37,871 nucleotides of DNA from an uncultured Lachnospiraceae bacterium (GCA_902777355.1 CACYTU010000027.1:53110-90980); one strand, 5' to 3'. Shown: positions 9,466-17,904, numbered from the stretch's first letter. The notes: generated from the letters alone by a model not told the origin. Program-made: numbers and translations.

Positions 9466-9494
9466 ACAATACCATGAAAGGATGAAAAAATCAA
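9466..9494 (-). promoter_or_regulatory. Sigma-A-type promoter of glpP
   Basis: -35 TTGATT (9494-9489), 17-nt spacer, -10 TATTGT (9471-9466). Predicted start is near 9459, giving a leader of about 175 nt. The upstream 9495-9600 is AT-rich and contains no gene. Confidence 0.75.
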
Positions 9495-9712
9495 CATATT
9501 TGTTAAATTTCTTTAAACAATCCAGAGCAAATCACGGTCATTTTGCTTAAATTTTAACAAAATTTCCGCTCGAAATTGTGTATATTACATAAACCAACCC
9601 CGTCATACGCACATCCCACAGTCATTATAACCACAGCCCCTGATCAGCTCCGCAGAATTGCAAAAAGCGCAGGCCTTTCCTGATACCTCCCTCTTTCCCC
9701 CGACCGGCCCGA

Positions 9713-9756
9713 GTCCGCCGCAGGGCAGAAAATACATTTCACGGGCTGTGTCATAA
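9713..9756. repeat. 44-bp dispersed repeat, copy 1
   Basis: It starts GTCCGCCGCAGGGCAG and ends GGGCTGTGTCATAA. It is the same element as 17805-17848, 22682-22727 and 30079-30123. It abuts the T tract of the terminator at 9754-9792 on the downstream side. The rest of 9600-9712 shows nothing recognisable. Confidence 0.85.
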
Positions 9757-9792
9757 AAAACCGAAGGGACAGGCTGACACCATCCCTCCGGT
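9754..9792 (-). terminator. Rho-independent terminator of the HPr-LDH gene
   Basis: A stem of ACCGGAGGGA with TCCCTTCGGT on the minus strand (9783-9792 with 9760-9769) is followed by a run of T (9759-9754). It lies about 130 nt after the stop codon. Confidence 0.88.
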
Positions 9793-9923
9793 CTGTATTC
9801 ATTATATTTTCAGCAGCCGCTGATCCGGCGCTCAGGCCCCGAGAACGGGTCCAGAACCAAGCGCCCGCTGGCGGAGCTTGAAAAGCCGGTTCCTCTTTGT
9901 CTTATCCTTCTTTTATTTATACC

Positions 9924-11222
9924 TTATTTTACCTCCGCCATTCCGAAGGGAAGCTCCTCGTTGAAGTTGCGGGCATTCTCCATGGTGACAGCCGCGATCG
10001 CCTGCAGAGCTTCCCGTGTAAAGAAGGCCTGATGAGAAGTCAGGATCAGGTTGGGGAACATGGTGAGACGGGCGACAATATCGGTATCGATCATCTCATC
10101 GGAGCGGTCCATGTAGACGTTGGGATCCTCGCCCTCATACACGTCCAGAGCCACAGCATGGAACTTGTTGGCCTGCAGGCCGCGGATCAGAGCCTCGGCA
10201 TCGATCAGAGGACCGCGGGAAGTATTGACCAGCATGACACCGTCCTTCATCATTTTGATCGCGTCCTCGTCGATCAGGTGATAGGTTCCTCCATCGCCCA
10301 TGATCAAAGGAGCGTGCAGGGAGATCAGATCTGCCTTTCTAAGCACTTCTTCCTTGGTAACGTAGGTCAGAAGGCCATCCTCTTCAAGCTTCTTGTTGGG
10401 GAATGCGTCCCAGCCAAGGACAGTCATTCCATAACCTTTGCAGATTCTTGCCATAATCTGGCCGATCCTGCCGGTACCCAGGATTCCCGCCACCTTGTTG
10501 TGCAGGTCAAGACCGAGCAGGCCGCTCAGCGCGAAGTTGTTGTCCTTTACTTTAATGTATGATTTGTGGATCCTGCGGTTGGCCGCCTGGATAATGGTCA
10601 TGGCGTGCTCAGCTACAGCATAAGGGGAATAAGCCGGAACCCGGAGCACAGTGATCCCGCACTCCTTCGCGGCGGCCATGTCGACATTGTTGAAGCCGGC
10701 GCAGCGCAGAAGGATCAGCTTTACTCCGCCCTCGGCAAGTTTTTCCACGACAGGGCGGGGAGCTTCATCGTTGACGAAGATACAGACAGCGTCATAACCA
10801 TCCGCCAGATGCGCTGATTCAACAGTCAGTCTGCTGCTGAAATACTTGATATCGACGTTATATGTGCCTTCGCCTTTATCCCTCGAAAGTTCGCTGAAGA
10901 AAATCCGGTCGTAGTCCTTCGTCCCGTAAAACGCGACCTTCAGGACTTTTGCCTGTTTGTCTTTAGGGGCAATATTCCGGAGAACCTCCTCAATCTTTTT
11001 GATCGCCTCCTCTTCATCAGGTCCTTCCACCGTAATATTCAAAATAGAACCTTTTGCAGCGTGAAGCCCGAGAATCTGGAGTACATTTTTGCCGGATGCC
11101 TCATTTCCGTTGCACTCGAGCGTAACGGCACTCTTAAGATCTGTGCATGCCTGTGCCAGCAGAGCAGCCGGACGCGCGTGAATGCCAAGAGGATTTTTTA
11201 CGGAGTACTGTAAGCTTTTCAT
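9924..11222 (-). CDS. HPr phosphocarrier domain fused to D-lactate dehydrogenase
   Basis: The protein has 432 residues. The ATG at 11222 was preferred to upstream in-frame starts because AAAGGA lies 6 nt before it and it puts the HPr histidine at exactly position 15. Residues 1-88 are an HPr domain: NPLGIHARPAALLAQ with phosphorylatable His15. The SGKNVLQILGL segment has Asn46 where Gram-positive HPr has the HprK/P target Ser46. Residues about 93-432 are a D-2-hydroxyacid dehydrogenase of the fermentative D-LDH type: GxGxxG 249-254, Arg336 in NTSRGPLID, the Glu in DVYEGE, and His397 in SHQAFFT. It should reduce pyruvate to D-lactate with NADH. It is monocistronic with its own promoter and terminator. 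Coupling of PTS phosphorylation to fermentation is inference. Confidence 0.92.
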   Translation of the reverse strand: MKSLQYSVKNPLGIHARPAALLAQACTDLKSAVTLECNGNEASGKNVLQILGLHAAKGSILNITVEGPDEEEAIKKIEEVLRNIAPKDKQAKVLKVAFYGTKDYDRIFFSELSRDKGEGTYNVDIKYFSSRLTVESAHLADGYDAVCIFVNDEAPRPVVEKLAEGGVKLILLRCAGFNNVDMAAAKECGITVLRVPAYSPYAVAEHAMTIIQAANRRIHKSYIKVKDNNFALSGLLGLDLHNKVAGILGTGRIGQIMARICKGYGMTVLGWDAFPNKKLEEDGLLTYVTKEEVLRKADLISLHAPLIMGDGGTYHLIDEDAIKMMKDGVMLVNTSRGPLIDAEALIRGLQANKFHAVALDVYEGEDPNVYMDRSDEMIDTDIVARLTMFPNLILTSHQAFFTREALQAIAAVTMENARNFNEELPFGMAEVK

Positions 11223-11354
11223 TACCGTTCCTTTCATAATCAATAGACATAATCGTGCAGACGTTATTTCCGGAGTTTTCTGTTTCGAACGGGGACAGGA
11301 CTGTCAGTCCAACTCTCCACACGGATCACCCGTCAGAATCCTGAAACTAATCTA

Positions 11355-11383
11355 ATTATAAAGAGTTAGTTTATACAAATCAA
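11355..11383 (-). promoter_or_regulatory. Promoter of the HPr-LDH gene
   Basis: -35 TTGATT (11383-11378), 17-nt spacer, perfect -10 TATAAT (11360-11355). The leader is about 125 nt. Upstream (11384-11495) is AT-rich and includes TTGTTATCAAATTATCAT, which only loosely resembles a Rex site. Confidence 0.8.
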
Positions 11384-11495
11384 TGTTTTTTTACAATTCG
11401 TATAACTTATATAGCGTTAATTGTTCGTTTTTATGCATTTTATCCATGGCATGATAATTTGATAACAAAAATATCGTCATCTTGACGAATGCGTC

Positions 11496-11528
11496 AAAAA
11501 AAAGAGCATCTGTCACGATGCCCTTTTT
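11496..11528 (-). terminator. Terminator after the CntK-like racemase gene
   Basis: GGGCATC/GATGCTC stem (11523-11517 with 11510-11504), 6-nt loop, then eight T on the minus strand (11503-11496). Five T follow on the plus strand, so it may work in both directions. It ends the amino-acid ABC transporter operon. Confidence 0.88.
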
Positions 11529-11610
11529 ACAATTGCGGTCTTCAAATATCTCAGGACTTGGATGCTGACTGCTCAGTCAAAATCCAGCCACATCGGCACT
11601 TACTTACAGT

Positions 11611-12504
11611 TTAAACATCAACAGACAGGAAAATCTCCTCTTCCATGTGGATCCTGCCGCCCATGATTCCAAGCAGTCTTCCGTTTTCATCCCGGTCCAG
11701 GCGCACGATGATCCCGCCTCCCGGCTCCCGGAATTTCCAGATTCCGGAACCGGCAGGGTTTTCCCTCTTCCGTTCCGGACCGTCCGCAGCCATGTCCGTA
11801 ATTTTCCGTTCCCGGGAAATCGTCTCCAGATACCAGGCTGCGGCCAGAGATCCGCTTCCGCAGGAGGATTCATACACCAGTGAATCCGATGCCCCTACAT
11901 AGACTACGGGGATCAATACATCCCCCTTCAGAAACTGCATCCCGAAAGCGTCGTACCTGTGCCCGTACCGCCCGATCATACGATGAATCAGATCGGAGTC
12001 CGGCTCTTCATCCTCCAGGATCATATGGACGATTCCTTCGCTGATGACCAGAGGGTAACCTTCCTCAGTATACTCCAGCCCCTGCGGCATAGGCATCTCC
12101 GAAAAAGCTGTTCCCTGCTCCGGGTCACAGTACACTCGAAGAAGCCCGGCAGATCCTGAAATCTCAATCAGAATATCCCCCGGAACATCCCCGCTCATTT
12201 GCTTATCCGACAGGGGATATGATCCAGAATCCGGTCTTTCTGCCTGTTGGGCATTTTCTCTCTCCAGAAAGCACAGAAAGCCAAAGCTTCTCGCGGCGTT
12301 CCCACAGAATTCGCCTCCCATCATCTCCAGGCGGCCGGCTCCTCCCATGACCGGATCTGTCTCAAATCCGACCTGCTCTGCCCGCAGTTCCTGTATTTTC
12401 ATGATTGCCGCGGCTGTTTTCCCACGCAGTTCCAAAGGGACAGGGCTTCTGACAATGGCCGTCCGGTTGCCCGCGGGATCTGCCATGATTAGTCTCAGTT
12501 CCAT
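11611..12504 (-). CDS. CntK-like amino-acid racemase, diaminopimelate-epimerase fold
   Basis: The protein has 297 residues. The ATG at 12504 was chosen because GGGAGAG lies about 8 nt upstream and the product then starts MELRLIMADPAGNRTAIV, as in the family; the longer frame to 12648 adds an unrelated Cys-rich tail. The paired catalytic cysteines of PLP-independent epimerases are Cys67 (GGEFCGNAA) and Cys215 (ESSCGSGS). PAGNRT, EQVGF, EFCGNA, SSCGSG and PGGGII match histidine racemase CntK better than DapF, which has GND and CGNG motifs. No opine synthase lies nearby. It is the last gene of an amino-acid ABC operon, so racemisation of an imported amino acid is a reasonable guess. Three imperfect AAAACATGCC units lie just upstream (12519-12552). 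Confidence 0.8.
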   Translation of the reverse strand: MELRLIMADPAGNRTAIVRSPVPLELRGKTAAAIMKIQELRAEQVGFETDPVMGGAGRLEMMGGEFCGNAARSFGFLCFLERENAQQAERPDSGSYPLSDKQMSGDVPGDILIEISGSAGLLRVYCDPEQGTAFSEMPMPQGLEYTEEGYPLVISEGIVHMILEDEEPDSDLIHRMIGRYGHRYDAFGMQFLKGDVLIPVVYVGASDSLVYESSCGSGSLAAAWYLETISRERKITDMAADGPERKRENPAGSGIWKFREPGGGIIVRLDRDENGRLLGIMGGRIHMEEEIFLSVDV

Positions 12505-12669
12505 TTCGTAACTCTCCCAAAATGCCCCAAAACATGCCTCAAAACATGCCCCGGGCATACCGGAGCACGTCTGTGTGCAGGAAGCGTCAGTCCGCGCACA
12601 GCGTCTGTACACACACGGCACCGGCACGCAGATACTGTCATCGCGCATACATTGTCATTTTCTGACCGC

Positions 12670-13434
12670 TCACTGGTTGGAGAATCTGGACAGGAACTGC
12701 TGTGTGCGCTCCTCCTGGGGATTGCTGATGACATCGTGAGGATGTCCCTCCTCAACGATATATCCGCCGTCCATGAAAATGACACGGTCCGCCACGTCCC
12801 TGGCAAAGCCCATCTCATGCGTGACGATCACCATAGTCATCTTTTCCTCCGCCAGCTGGCGGATGACCTTGAGGATTTCACCTGTCAGTTCGGGATCCAG
12901 AGCAGATGTGGGCTCGTCGAAAAACAGCATCTTGGGATTCATGGCCAGTGCGCGGGCAATGGCCACACGCTGCTGCTGACCGCCGGACAGCCTCTGGGGA
13001 TAAGCGTTCTCCTTGCCTTCAAGCCCCATCTTGCGGATCAGCTCCCGGGCCTCGGCCTCCACCTCGGCCTTGTCGCGCTTCTGAACATGAATCGGCGCTT
13101 CCATGAGATTGCGGAGGACGGAGAAATGAGGAAACAGATTGAAGTTCTGGAATACCAGGCCGAAATAGCCTTTAATCCTGCGAAGTTCCGCGGGAGTCGC
13201 GTAGACCGTGTGCCCCGACGCGTCGTTTTTCGCGGCAGTCTCCCCCAGATAAATCAGAGAACCGCTGTCCATGGTTTCCAGCATTGTGGCGCAGCGCAGA
13301 AGGGTGGATTTGCCGCTGCCCGAAGGCCCGATAATGGCGACCACTTCGCCCTCATTGACACGGACGGAAATATCGTGGAGGACAGTCAGGCTGCCGAATG
13401 TTTTTCTCACATTATTGATTTCAAACAGGCTCAT
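12670..13434 (-). CDS. Polar amino-acid ABC transporter ATP-binding protein
   Basis: The protein has 254 residues, normal for GlnQ/HisP-type ATPases. Walker [10 protein letters not shown] is near residue 33, signature [15 protein letters not shown] near 145, Walker [14 protein letters not shown] follows, and the switch His is in IVTHEMGFA. Two copies should sit on the cytoplasmic side of the permease and power uptake. It starts 11 nt after the permease stop codon, within one operon with permease and binding protein. Substrate cannot be named from the ATPase. Confidence 0.95.
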   Translation of the reverse strand: MSLFEINNVRKTFGSLTVLHDISVRVNEGEVVAIIGPSGSGKSTLLRCATMLETMDSGSLIYLGETAAKNDASGHTVYATPAELRRIKGYFGLVFQNFNLFPHFSVLRNLMEAPIHVQKRDKAEVEAEARELIRKMGLEGKENAYPQRLSGGQQQRVAIARALAMNPKMLFFDEPTSALDPELTGEILKVIRQLAEEKMTMVIVTHEMGFARDVADRVIFMDGGYIVEEGHPHDVISNPQEERTQQFLSRFSNQ

Positions 13435-13445
13435 TCGTATCCTCC

Positions 13446-14096
13446 TTATTCAAAGTAGGACAGGCTCTTCTCGACTCTGCCCATAGCCCATGCGACTATG
13501 ATATTGAAAATATAATAAAAGAGGCCTGCGACAAACAGGGGCATGATGCTGGACTGTGCCGCTGCGACCTGTTTTGCCATGGTGAACATCTCGGCGTAGG
13601 CGATGGCGAATGCCATGGAAGTATCCTTGACCAGAGTGATCACCTCATTGGTCACAGGGGGAACAACACGCTTGACCATCTGGGGGAAAACGATTTTAAA
13701 GAAAGTCTGGGTCCTGGTAAATCCGAGGACCTCCGCCGCTTCGTGCTGTCCGACAGGCACCGCCTCGATTCCGGCACGGAATATTTCTCCGAAATAAGCA
13801 GCGTAGTTAATGGAAAAGCCGATGAGGGCTGCATAGACACGCCAGCCGGTGGAGAGTTTGATGCCAAACACATAATAAGGCATGAAAAAGACCACAATCA
13901 GCTGCAGCATAAGGGGGGTTCCGCGGAGAATGGAAATGCAGACCTGCATGAAAATATTCAGCGGCTTAAATTTGCTCATCCTCGCGAGCGCGAAAAGAAT
14001 GCCGAGGGGCAGCGAAAAAAGCAGCGTGAAAAAGAATATAAGCAGAGTCGTCCCGAATCCTCCGATGATCTGCTGTACAATTTCCATAAAGCCCAT
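13446..14096 (-). CDS. Amino-acid ABC transporter permease
   Basis: The protein has 216 residues of the HisMQ/GlnP family, with about five hydrophobic segments. The EAA-like coupling loop is [18 protein letters not shown] near residues 120-137, and an upstream [18 protein letters not shown] block is typical of polar amino-acid permeases. It forms a homodimeric membrane channel with the ATPase encoded next. A terminator hairpin in the spacer before it suggests it is made at lower level than the binding protein. Confidence 0.94.
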   Translation of the reverse strand: MGFMEIVQQIIGGFGTTLLIFFFTLLFSLPLGILFALARMSKFKPLNIFMQVCISILRGTPLMLQLIVVFFMPYYVFGIKLSTGWRVYAALIGFSINYAAYFGEIFRAGIEAVPVGQHEAAEVLGFTRTQTFFKIVFPQMVKRVVPPVTNEVITLVKDTSMAFAIAYAEMFTMAKQVAAAQSSIMPLFVAGLFYYIFNIIVAWAMGRVEKSLSYFE

Positions 14097-14145
14097 ATAC
14101 TCTTCCTCTTCCTGTTCTTTTGAGAAAATATGACAAAAATACTAT

Positions 14146-14198
14146 AAAAACCGCCTGCAGGCCAGGCTCCCGTTCAGACAGGGTCCGTCCTGCAGGCG
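14146..14198 (-). terminator. Intercistronic terminator between binding protein and permease
   Basis: A 10-bp stem CGCCTGCAGG/CCTGCAGGCG (14189-14198 with 14152-14161) has a long loop and is followed on the minus strand by TTTTT. It sits within the operon, so it is probably leaky and raises the ratio of binding protein to membrane components. Further upstream in the same spacer, ATTCGTAACAG occurs twice (14212-14244) and CCTGTTTAAACAGG is a palindrome (14258-14271). Confidence 0.8.
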
Positions 14199-14294
14199 TC
14201 CGCTTTATTCTGTTACGAATATTATACTGTTACGAATAATGATTTCTTTTGCTGTTCCCTGTTTAAACAGGTTTTACTATCTTCCACTTGCAGA

Positions 14295-15194
14295 TCACTT
14301 GCCGATGATCAGCATCTCGGGCAGGTTATAATCCGCATAATTGGCAACGATCTTTTCAACTGTTCCGTCTGCCGCCATCTCGTTCAGAGTCTCCTGAACC
14401 TGATCGCGAAGCTCAGTGTTGCCTTTCGCGAAAGCAATGGCATACTGCTCGGTGGAAAGGGGCTCCTCAAGGATCCTGTACTTGCCTTCATTCGCTGCCA
14501 GCTGATACTGGGCGACGCCGATATCAACCGCGATAGCGTCATAGACGCCTGCGTCCATCTGCATGAAAGCATCGTTGTAATCCTTAATGGTCTCATAACC
14601 TGCGAAGGTGCCCTTGAGCTCCGGCTTATCGTTCAGAGCAGTATCCGCGGAGGAAGCTGCCTGCGCAACGACCATCTTTCCGGCGAGGTCTGCCTCGGTC
14701 TGAATATCAGAATCCGCGGTGACTGCGATCACAATGGTATTATCAACATAAGGCTCGCTCCATGTGTAATCATTTTCACGTCCGTTATAGGTCATACCGT
14801 TCCAGAGACAGTCAATGGCGCCGGAGTTGATCTCCATGTCCTTGGCGTCCCAGTCGATGGGCTGTTTCTTCAGTGTCCAACCGCGGCGGCGGCAGACTTC
14901 CTCAGCCAGCTCGAGGTCAAATCCCGTATAGTCGCCGGTCTTCTCATCCTTAAATCCATAAGGGGGATACTCAGCATCGAAACCGACCGTAAATGTCCTG
15001 CCTTCCTCAGCCACTGCAGCACCCTTGGCAGTAGCGGCGGCCTCAGTGCCCTCAGCACCCGCAGCGTTCTCAGCACTCTCGGTCTTGGCTTCCTCTTTTC
15101 CGCTGTCACCTGCCGCGGAGCCCGCAGATCCGCACGCAGTCAGAGCGCCTGCACAAAGAATTCCCGCAAGCAATAAAGCTACAAACTTTTTCAT
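14295..15194 (-). CDS. Amino-acid ABC transporter substrate-binding lipoprotein
   Basis: The protein has 299 residues. An N-terminal signal has a lipobox LTAC with acylated Cys21, then a low-complexity Gly/Ala/Glu linker to about residue 65, then a family 3 periplasmic-binding fold beginning RTFTVGFDAEYPPYGF. The block YTGFDLELAEEVCRRRG and the later WNGMTYNGRE are typical of polar amino-acid binders. It is anchored outside the membrane and delivers substrate to the permease. It is the first gene of the operon, with a good promoter upstream. The exact amino acid is not evident. Confidence 0.93.
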   Translation of the reverse strand: MKKFVALLLAGILCAGALTACGSAGSAAGDSGKEEAKTESAENAAGAEGTEAAATAKGAAVAEEGRTFTVGFDAEYPPYGFKDEKTGDYTGFDLELAEEVCRRRGWTLKKQPIDWDAKDMEINSGAIDCLWNGMTYNGRENDYTWSEPYVDNTIVIAVTADSDIQTEADLAGKMVVAQAASSADTALNDKPELKGTFAGYETIKDYNDAFMQMDAGVYDAIAVDIGVAQYQLAANEGKYRILEEPLSTEQYAIAFAKGNTELRDQVQETLNEMAADGTVEKIVANYADYNLPEMLIIGK

Positions 15195-15253
15195 TAGTTC
15201 TTCCTCCCATTCTGGTTTATGAGCTGTTTAGTAATTTATCACAGCGCAGTGAT

Positions 15254-15282
15254 ATTATACTGAACTACAGAAGACAAAACAA
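15254..15282 (-). promoter_or_regulatory. Promoter of the amino-acid ABC operon
   Basis: -35 TTGTTT (15282-15277), 17-nt spacer, perfect -10 TATAAT (15259-15254). Confidence 0.7.
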
Positions 15283-15307
15283 GTCCAAAAGACAATTCTT
15301 TAAGACT

Positions 15308-15351
15308 CTCTTATTGATCTCTTATTGATCTCTTATTTATCTCTTATTTAT
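15308..15351. repeat. Four 11-bp tandem repeats upstream of the ABC operon promoter
   Basis: CTCTTATTGAT occurs twice, then CTCTTATTTAT twice (15308-15318, 15319-15329, 15330-15340, 15341-15351). The period is close to one helical turn, directly upstream of the -35 and downstream of the kinase stop codon. A regulator-binding array or slippage product are both possible. Next to it (15363-15400) are two small hairpins; CTGTTCACGCCCTGTC there matches an arm of the 155-bp element copy at 29458-29612. Confidence 0.8.
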
Positions 15352-15416
15352 CGCTGTTCACGCCCTGTCCAGGGCGCGGCAGGTAAAGCCGCGAATACTT
15401 ATAAGTCCGTCTTCTA

Positions 15417-16085
15417 TTAATCTCTGATTCCCAGTGTCTCCATGATCTCGGCACTGATGTCTTCAATCGCGCGCATCTTCCCTTCCCGGGCGCAGCTTAT
15501 CTTCTTCCATCCCAGCTTTTGACAGCAGTAGGCAGCGGCTTTTGCGGATCTTTGCAGATACTGCACATTGCGCTCGTGGATGTCCTTTCTGGCCTCATCG
15601 CCCTCATAGCGCCCTGCCATCAGCTTCTGTGAAATCTCAGGATCAACCTCCAGATAGATCACCGCCTCGGGGGCCGGTATTCCCAACAGCTCATATTCAT
15701 AGTGAAAGAGCCACTGTAGAAAGGCGTCCCACTCTTCCTCAGGCAGCTTGGAGCACTGGTGCACCGCATTGGAGGTGGTGTAACGGTCGGCTATGATAAT
15801 CCCGCCCTCCTCATAGAAAGAGCCCCAGTCCGCCTTGTAGCCGGCGTAGCGGTCGACGGCATAAAAACTCGAAGCCGCATAGGCATTGACCGAAGAGGGA
15901 TCCGTCCCGAAATCTCCCCTCAGGTACATTCTCACAGGAGCTGAGGAATCCGACGCATAGTTGGGGAAGGAGACCTTCCTCACTTCTATCCCTTTCTTCT
16001 TCAGTTTCCCGAACAGAAGCTCCGCCTGGGTTCCTTTCCCTGAGCCGTCCAGACCTTCGATCACATACAGCTTTCCCTTTTTCAT
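15417..16085 (-). CDS. Thymidylate kinase-like nucleotide kinase
   Basis: The protein has 222 residues. P-loop YVIEGLDGSGKGTQAELL has Gly where most thymidylate kinases have Ser (GSGKST). DRYTTSNAVHQ corresponds to the DRY substrate/magnesium motif, and a RYEGDEARKDIHERN block forms the lid. The fold is that of dTMP kinase, which makes dTDP in the cytoplasm. The divergent P-loop and longer chain suggest a paralogue beside the housekeeping enzyme, so deoxynucleoside kinase activity cannot be excluded. It lies 55 nt after the GH32 gene in the same direction and may share its transcript. Confidence 0.82.
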   Translation of the reverse strand: MKKGKLYVIEGLDGSGKGTQAELLFGKLKKKGIEVRKVSFPNYASDSSAPVRMYLRGDFGTDPSSVNAYAASSFYAVDRYAGYKADWGSFYEEGGIIIADRYTTSNAVHQCSKLPEEEWDAFLQWLFHYEYELLGIPAPEAVIYLEVDPEISQKLMAGRYEGDEARKDIHERNVQYLQRSAKAAAYCCQKLGWKKISCAREGKMRAIEDISAEIMETLGIRD

Positions 16086-16140
16086 CTCTGCCTTCTTTCA
16101 CTATATGCAAAAATACAGCTTATTGCATTATTGCTGCGCT

Positions 16141-17625
16141 TTACAAAACGATATCATATTTCTCGACATCCACGATTGCCATGCCCTCTGCCTCGAAGGA
16201 GATGCCCTCCGCTTCCGGCTCGGTGTAAATGGTGGAGGACAGTGCCTGTTCTCCGCCATTGACAAAGACTTCGACCGAATACAGGTCGATGATGATTCTG
16301 AGTTTGATCTTGCCGTCGCGGAAACGGGTGACGACATCTCGGCTGGATACGATATCGCGGCGCAGACCGGAATTGCTGCGGTCAAAGGTCAGGATGCTCT
16401 CTCCGGGAGAATAGGTGATCGAAGTGTAGAACCGCGTGTCCTTAGCCACCTTGATGATGAATCTTTCGTAGAGCCTGCCGCCTGAGGGACGGACAGTCAC
16501 AGTCATATCGACACAGCGTCCCTGCACTTCGGGCAGCTGAATTCTCTCCTGTACATCCACATCTGTGTAGAAGACACCGTTTGCGCGGTACTGCTCCAGC
16601 TCGCGCACAGGCTGCTGGATCAGTCTGCCCTTTTTGATGGACAGCTCGCGGGGCAGTGTCATCATGCCGAACCACTTGCCGATATAGGTGTGGTCGTGGC
16701 TGCTCTCCCAGGACTGCATCCAGGCGATCATGATCCTGCGCCCGTCCGGAGACTCCAGGGTCTGTGGCGCATAAAAATCAAGACCGTAGTCGATCGCGTG
16801 CGCTGCTTTTCTGACAAAGCGGTATGTCTGGGGATCATAGGTGCCGGTCAGGTAGATATTGCCGAATCCGTTGTGGAATGCACGGCCTCTGGAAAGCATC
16901 TCCTGGGGGGAGGTGATCAGAACGGCACAGTCTCCCATCATAAAGAAATCAGGGCACTCCCACATTCTCCCGTACTCGTTCCTGCTGCGGTCCAGAACCG
17001 AGACCATCTTCCAATTGACCGCGTCCTCACTGCGGTAGAGAAGGATCGCCCCGCTCCCGTCTTCCGTGCGGTTGGCCACTACGACATAGAAGCAGTTCTC
17101 TTTGTCATCCCGCCAGATTTTGGGATCGCGGAAATCGACAGCGCTGCCGCCTTCGGGAAGATCCGCGGCTGTCAGGACAGGGTTGTTCTCATATTTCTCA
17201 TAATCGACACCATCGCCGAAAGCGATGCACTGCATCTGGCGGCTCTCTATAAAGCCGTCCTCGCGCTGGTTTTCCTTGACGCCGGTATACATCAGGAGCT
17301 GCCTTCCGTCCGGCATCTCCACCGCGCTGCCCGAAAAACAGCCCGCATTGTCATATTCGGCGTCCGGAGCAATCGCGGCGGGAAGCCACTCCCAGCGGAT
17401 CAGATCCTTTGTCTTCACGTGACCCCAGTGCATGGGGCCCCAGCTGGTGTTATAAGGATAATATTGATAGAACAGATGGTACTCCCCCTTATAAACGGAA
17501 AAACCGTTGGGGTCATTCATCCATCCGATTCTGGGTACAACATGAAAAAGAGGCCGCTCCGCTTTGGGAATCCGGTCTCCGTAAATCTCTTCGTAATTTC
17601 TCGCCTGCTGCAGCTTTGAATCCAT
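16141..17625 (-). CDS. Glycoside hydrolase family 32 (sucrose-6-phosphate hydrolase / fructosidase)
   Basis: The protein has 494 residues. The ATG at 17625 was chosen over one 63 nt upstream because AGGAGG precedes it closely and the upstream start falls near the predicted transcription start. Catalytic motifs of GH32 are all present: WMNDPNG (nucleophile Asp), FRDPKIW, and WECPDFF (acid/base Glu). The five-blade propeller covers about residues 30-330 and a C-terminal beta-sandwich follows. No signal peptide is seen, so it is cytoplasmic and probably cleaves sucrose-6-phosphate or short fructans. No PTS or sugar transporter is adjacent, so substrate entry is unresolved. Confidence 0.93.
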   Translation of the reverse strand: MDSKLQQARNYEEIYGDRIPKAERPLFHVVPRIGWMNDPNGFSVYKGEYHLFYQYYPYNTSWGPMHWGHVKTKDLIRWEWLPAAIAPDAEYDNAGCFSGSAVEMPDGRQLLMYTGVKENQREDGFIESRQMQCIAFGDGVDYEKYENNPVLTAADLPEGGSAVDFRDPKIWRDDKENCFYVVVANRTEDGSGAILLYRSEDAVNWKMVSVLDRSRNEYGRMWECPDFFMMGDCAVLITSPQEMLSRGRAFHNGFGNIYLTGTYDPQTYRFVRKAAHAIDYGLDFYAPQTLESPDGRRIMIAWMQSWESSHDHTYIGKWFGMMTLPRELSIKKGRLIQQPVRELEQYRANGVFYTDVDVQERIQLPEVQGRCVDMTVTVRPSGGRLYERFIIKVAKDTRFYTSITYSPGESILTFDRSNSGLRRDIVSSRDVVTRFRDGKIKLRIIIDLYSVEVFVNGGEQALSSTIYTEPEAEGISFEAEGMAIVDVEKYDIVL

Positions 17626-17689
17626 CAGTCCTCCTGCCTCCTCGTATATATTGAAACAATATCTGTAAAAATCCGGCAAATCTGTCATT

Positions 17690-17719
17690 ATCTTAATAAG
17701 CAGGAGGGGGACTTGTCAA
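17690..17719 (-). promoter_or_regulatory. Promoter of the GH32 gene
   Basis: Perfect -35 TTGACA (17719-17714), 18-nt spacer, -10 TAAGAT (17695-17690). It supports the shorter GH32 start. Confidence 0.65.
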
Positions 17720-17747
17720 TGATAACAGCCCCCTTACTAATCTGTAC

Positions 17748-17804
17748 GTTACAAGTCACTCCCCCACCGGATTCGACGTGTTTTTGAGCGCCGGAATGCT
17801 CAGC
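17748..17804 (-). mobile_element. 155-bp GTTAC element, truncated copy D (minus orientation)
   Basis: It begins GTTACAAGTCACTCCCCCAC and continues GACGTGTTTTTGAGCGCCGGA, which is nearly the reverse complement of the last third of the copy at 19566-19719. It is cut in its third hairpin exactly where the 44-bp repeat at 17805 begins. The two other hairpins are missing. Confidence 0.85.
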
Positions 17805-17848
17805 GTCCGCCGCAAGGCGGAAAATACATTGCGCGGGCCGTGTCATAA
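17805..17848. repeat. 44-bp dispersed repeat, copy 2
   Basis: GTCCGCCGCAAGGCGG then AAAATACATT and a GGGCCGTGTCATAA end, the same 44-nt length as copy 1. It sits between truncated element D and the terminator at 17853-17887. Confidence 0.88.
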
Positions 17849-17852
17849 CGAA

Positions 17853-17887
17853 AGCCTCCCCTGAATGCTGATATTTCAGGGGAGGCT
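17853..17887. terminator. Terminator hairpin after the MBL-fold gene
   Basis: A 13-bp perfect stem AGCCTCCCCTGAA/TTCAGGGGAGGCT with a 9-nt loop. On the minus strand (after the MBL-fold gene) it is followed by TTTCGTT; on the plus strand by CTTTTT. Probably bidirectional. Confidence 0.8.
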
Positions 17888-17904
17888 GCTTTTTGCGGGA
17901 CCAT

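Noticed and set aside
11430-11480. Rex operator upstream of the HPr-LDH gene
   Set aside because: TTGTTATCAAATTATCAT has the right half-site spacing but the halves are only weakly symmetric; not enough to call.
12505-12648. N-terminal extension of the racemase gene
   Set aside because: The added Cys-rich residues are not part of the family and a good ribosome-binding site lies at the internal ATG 12504.
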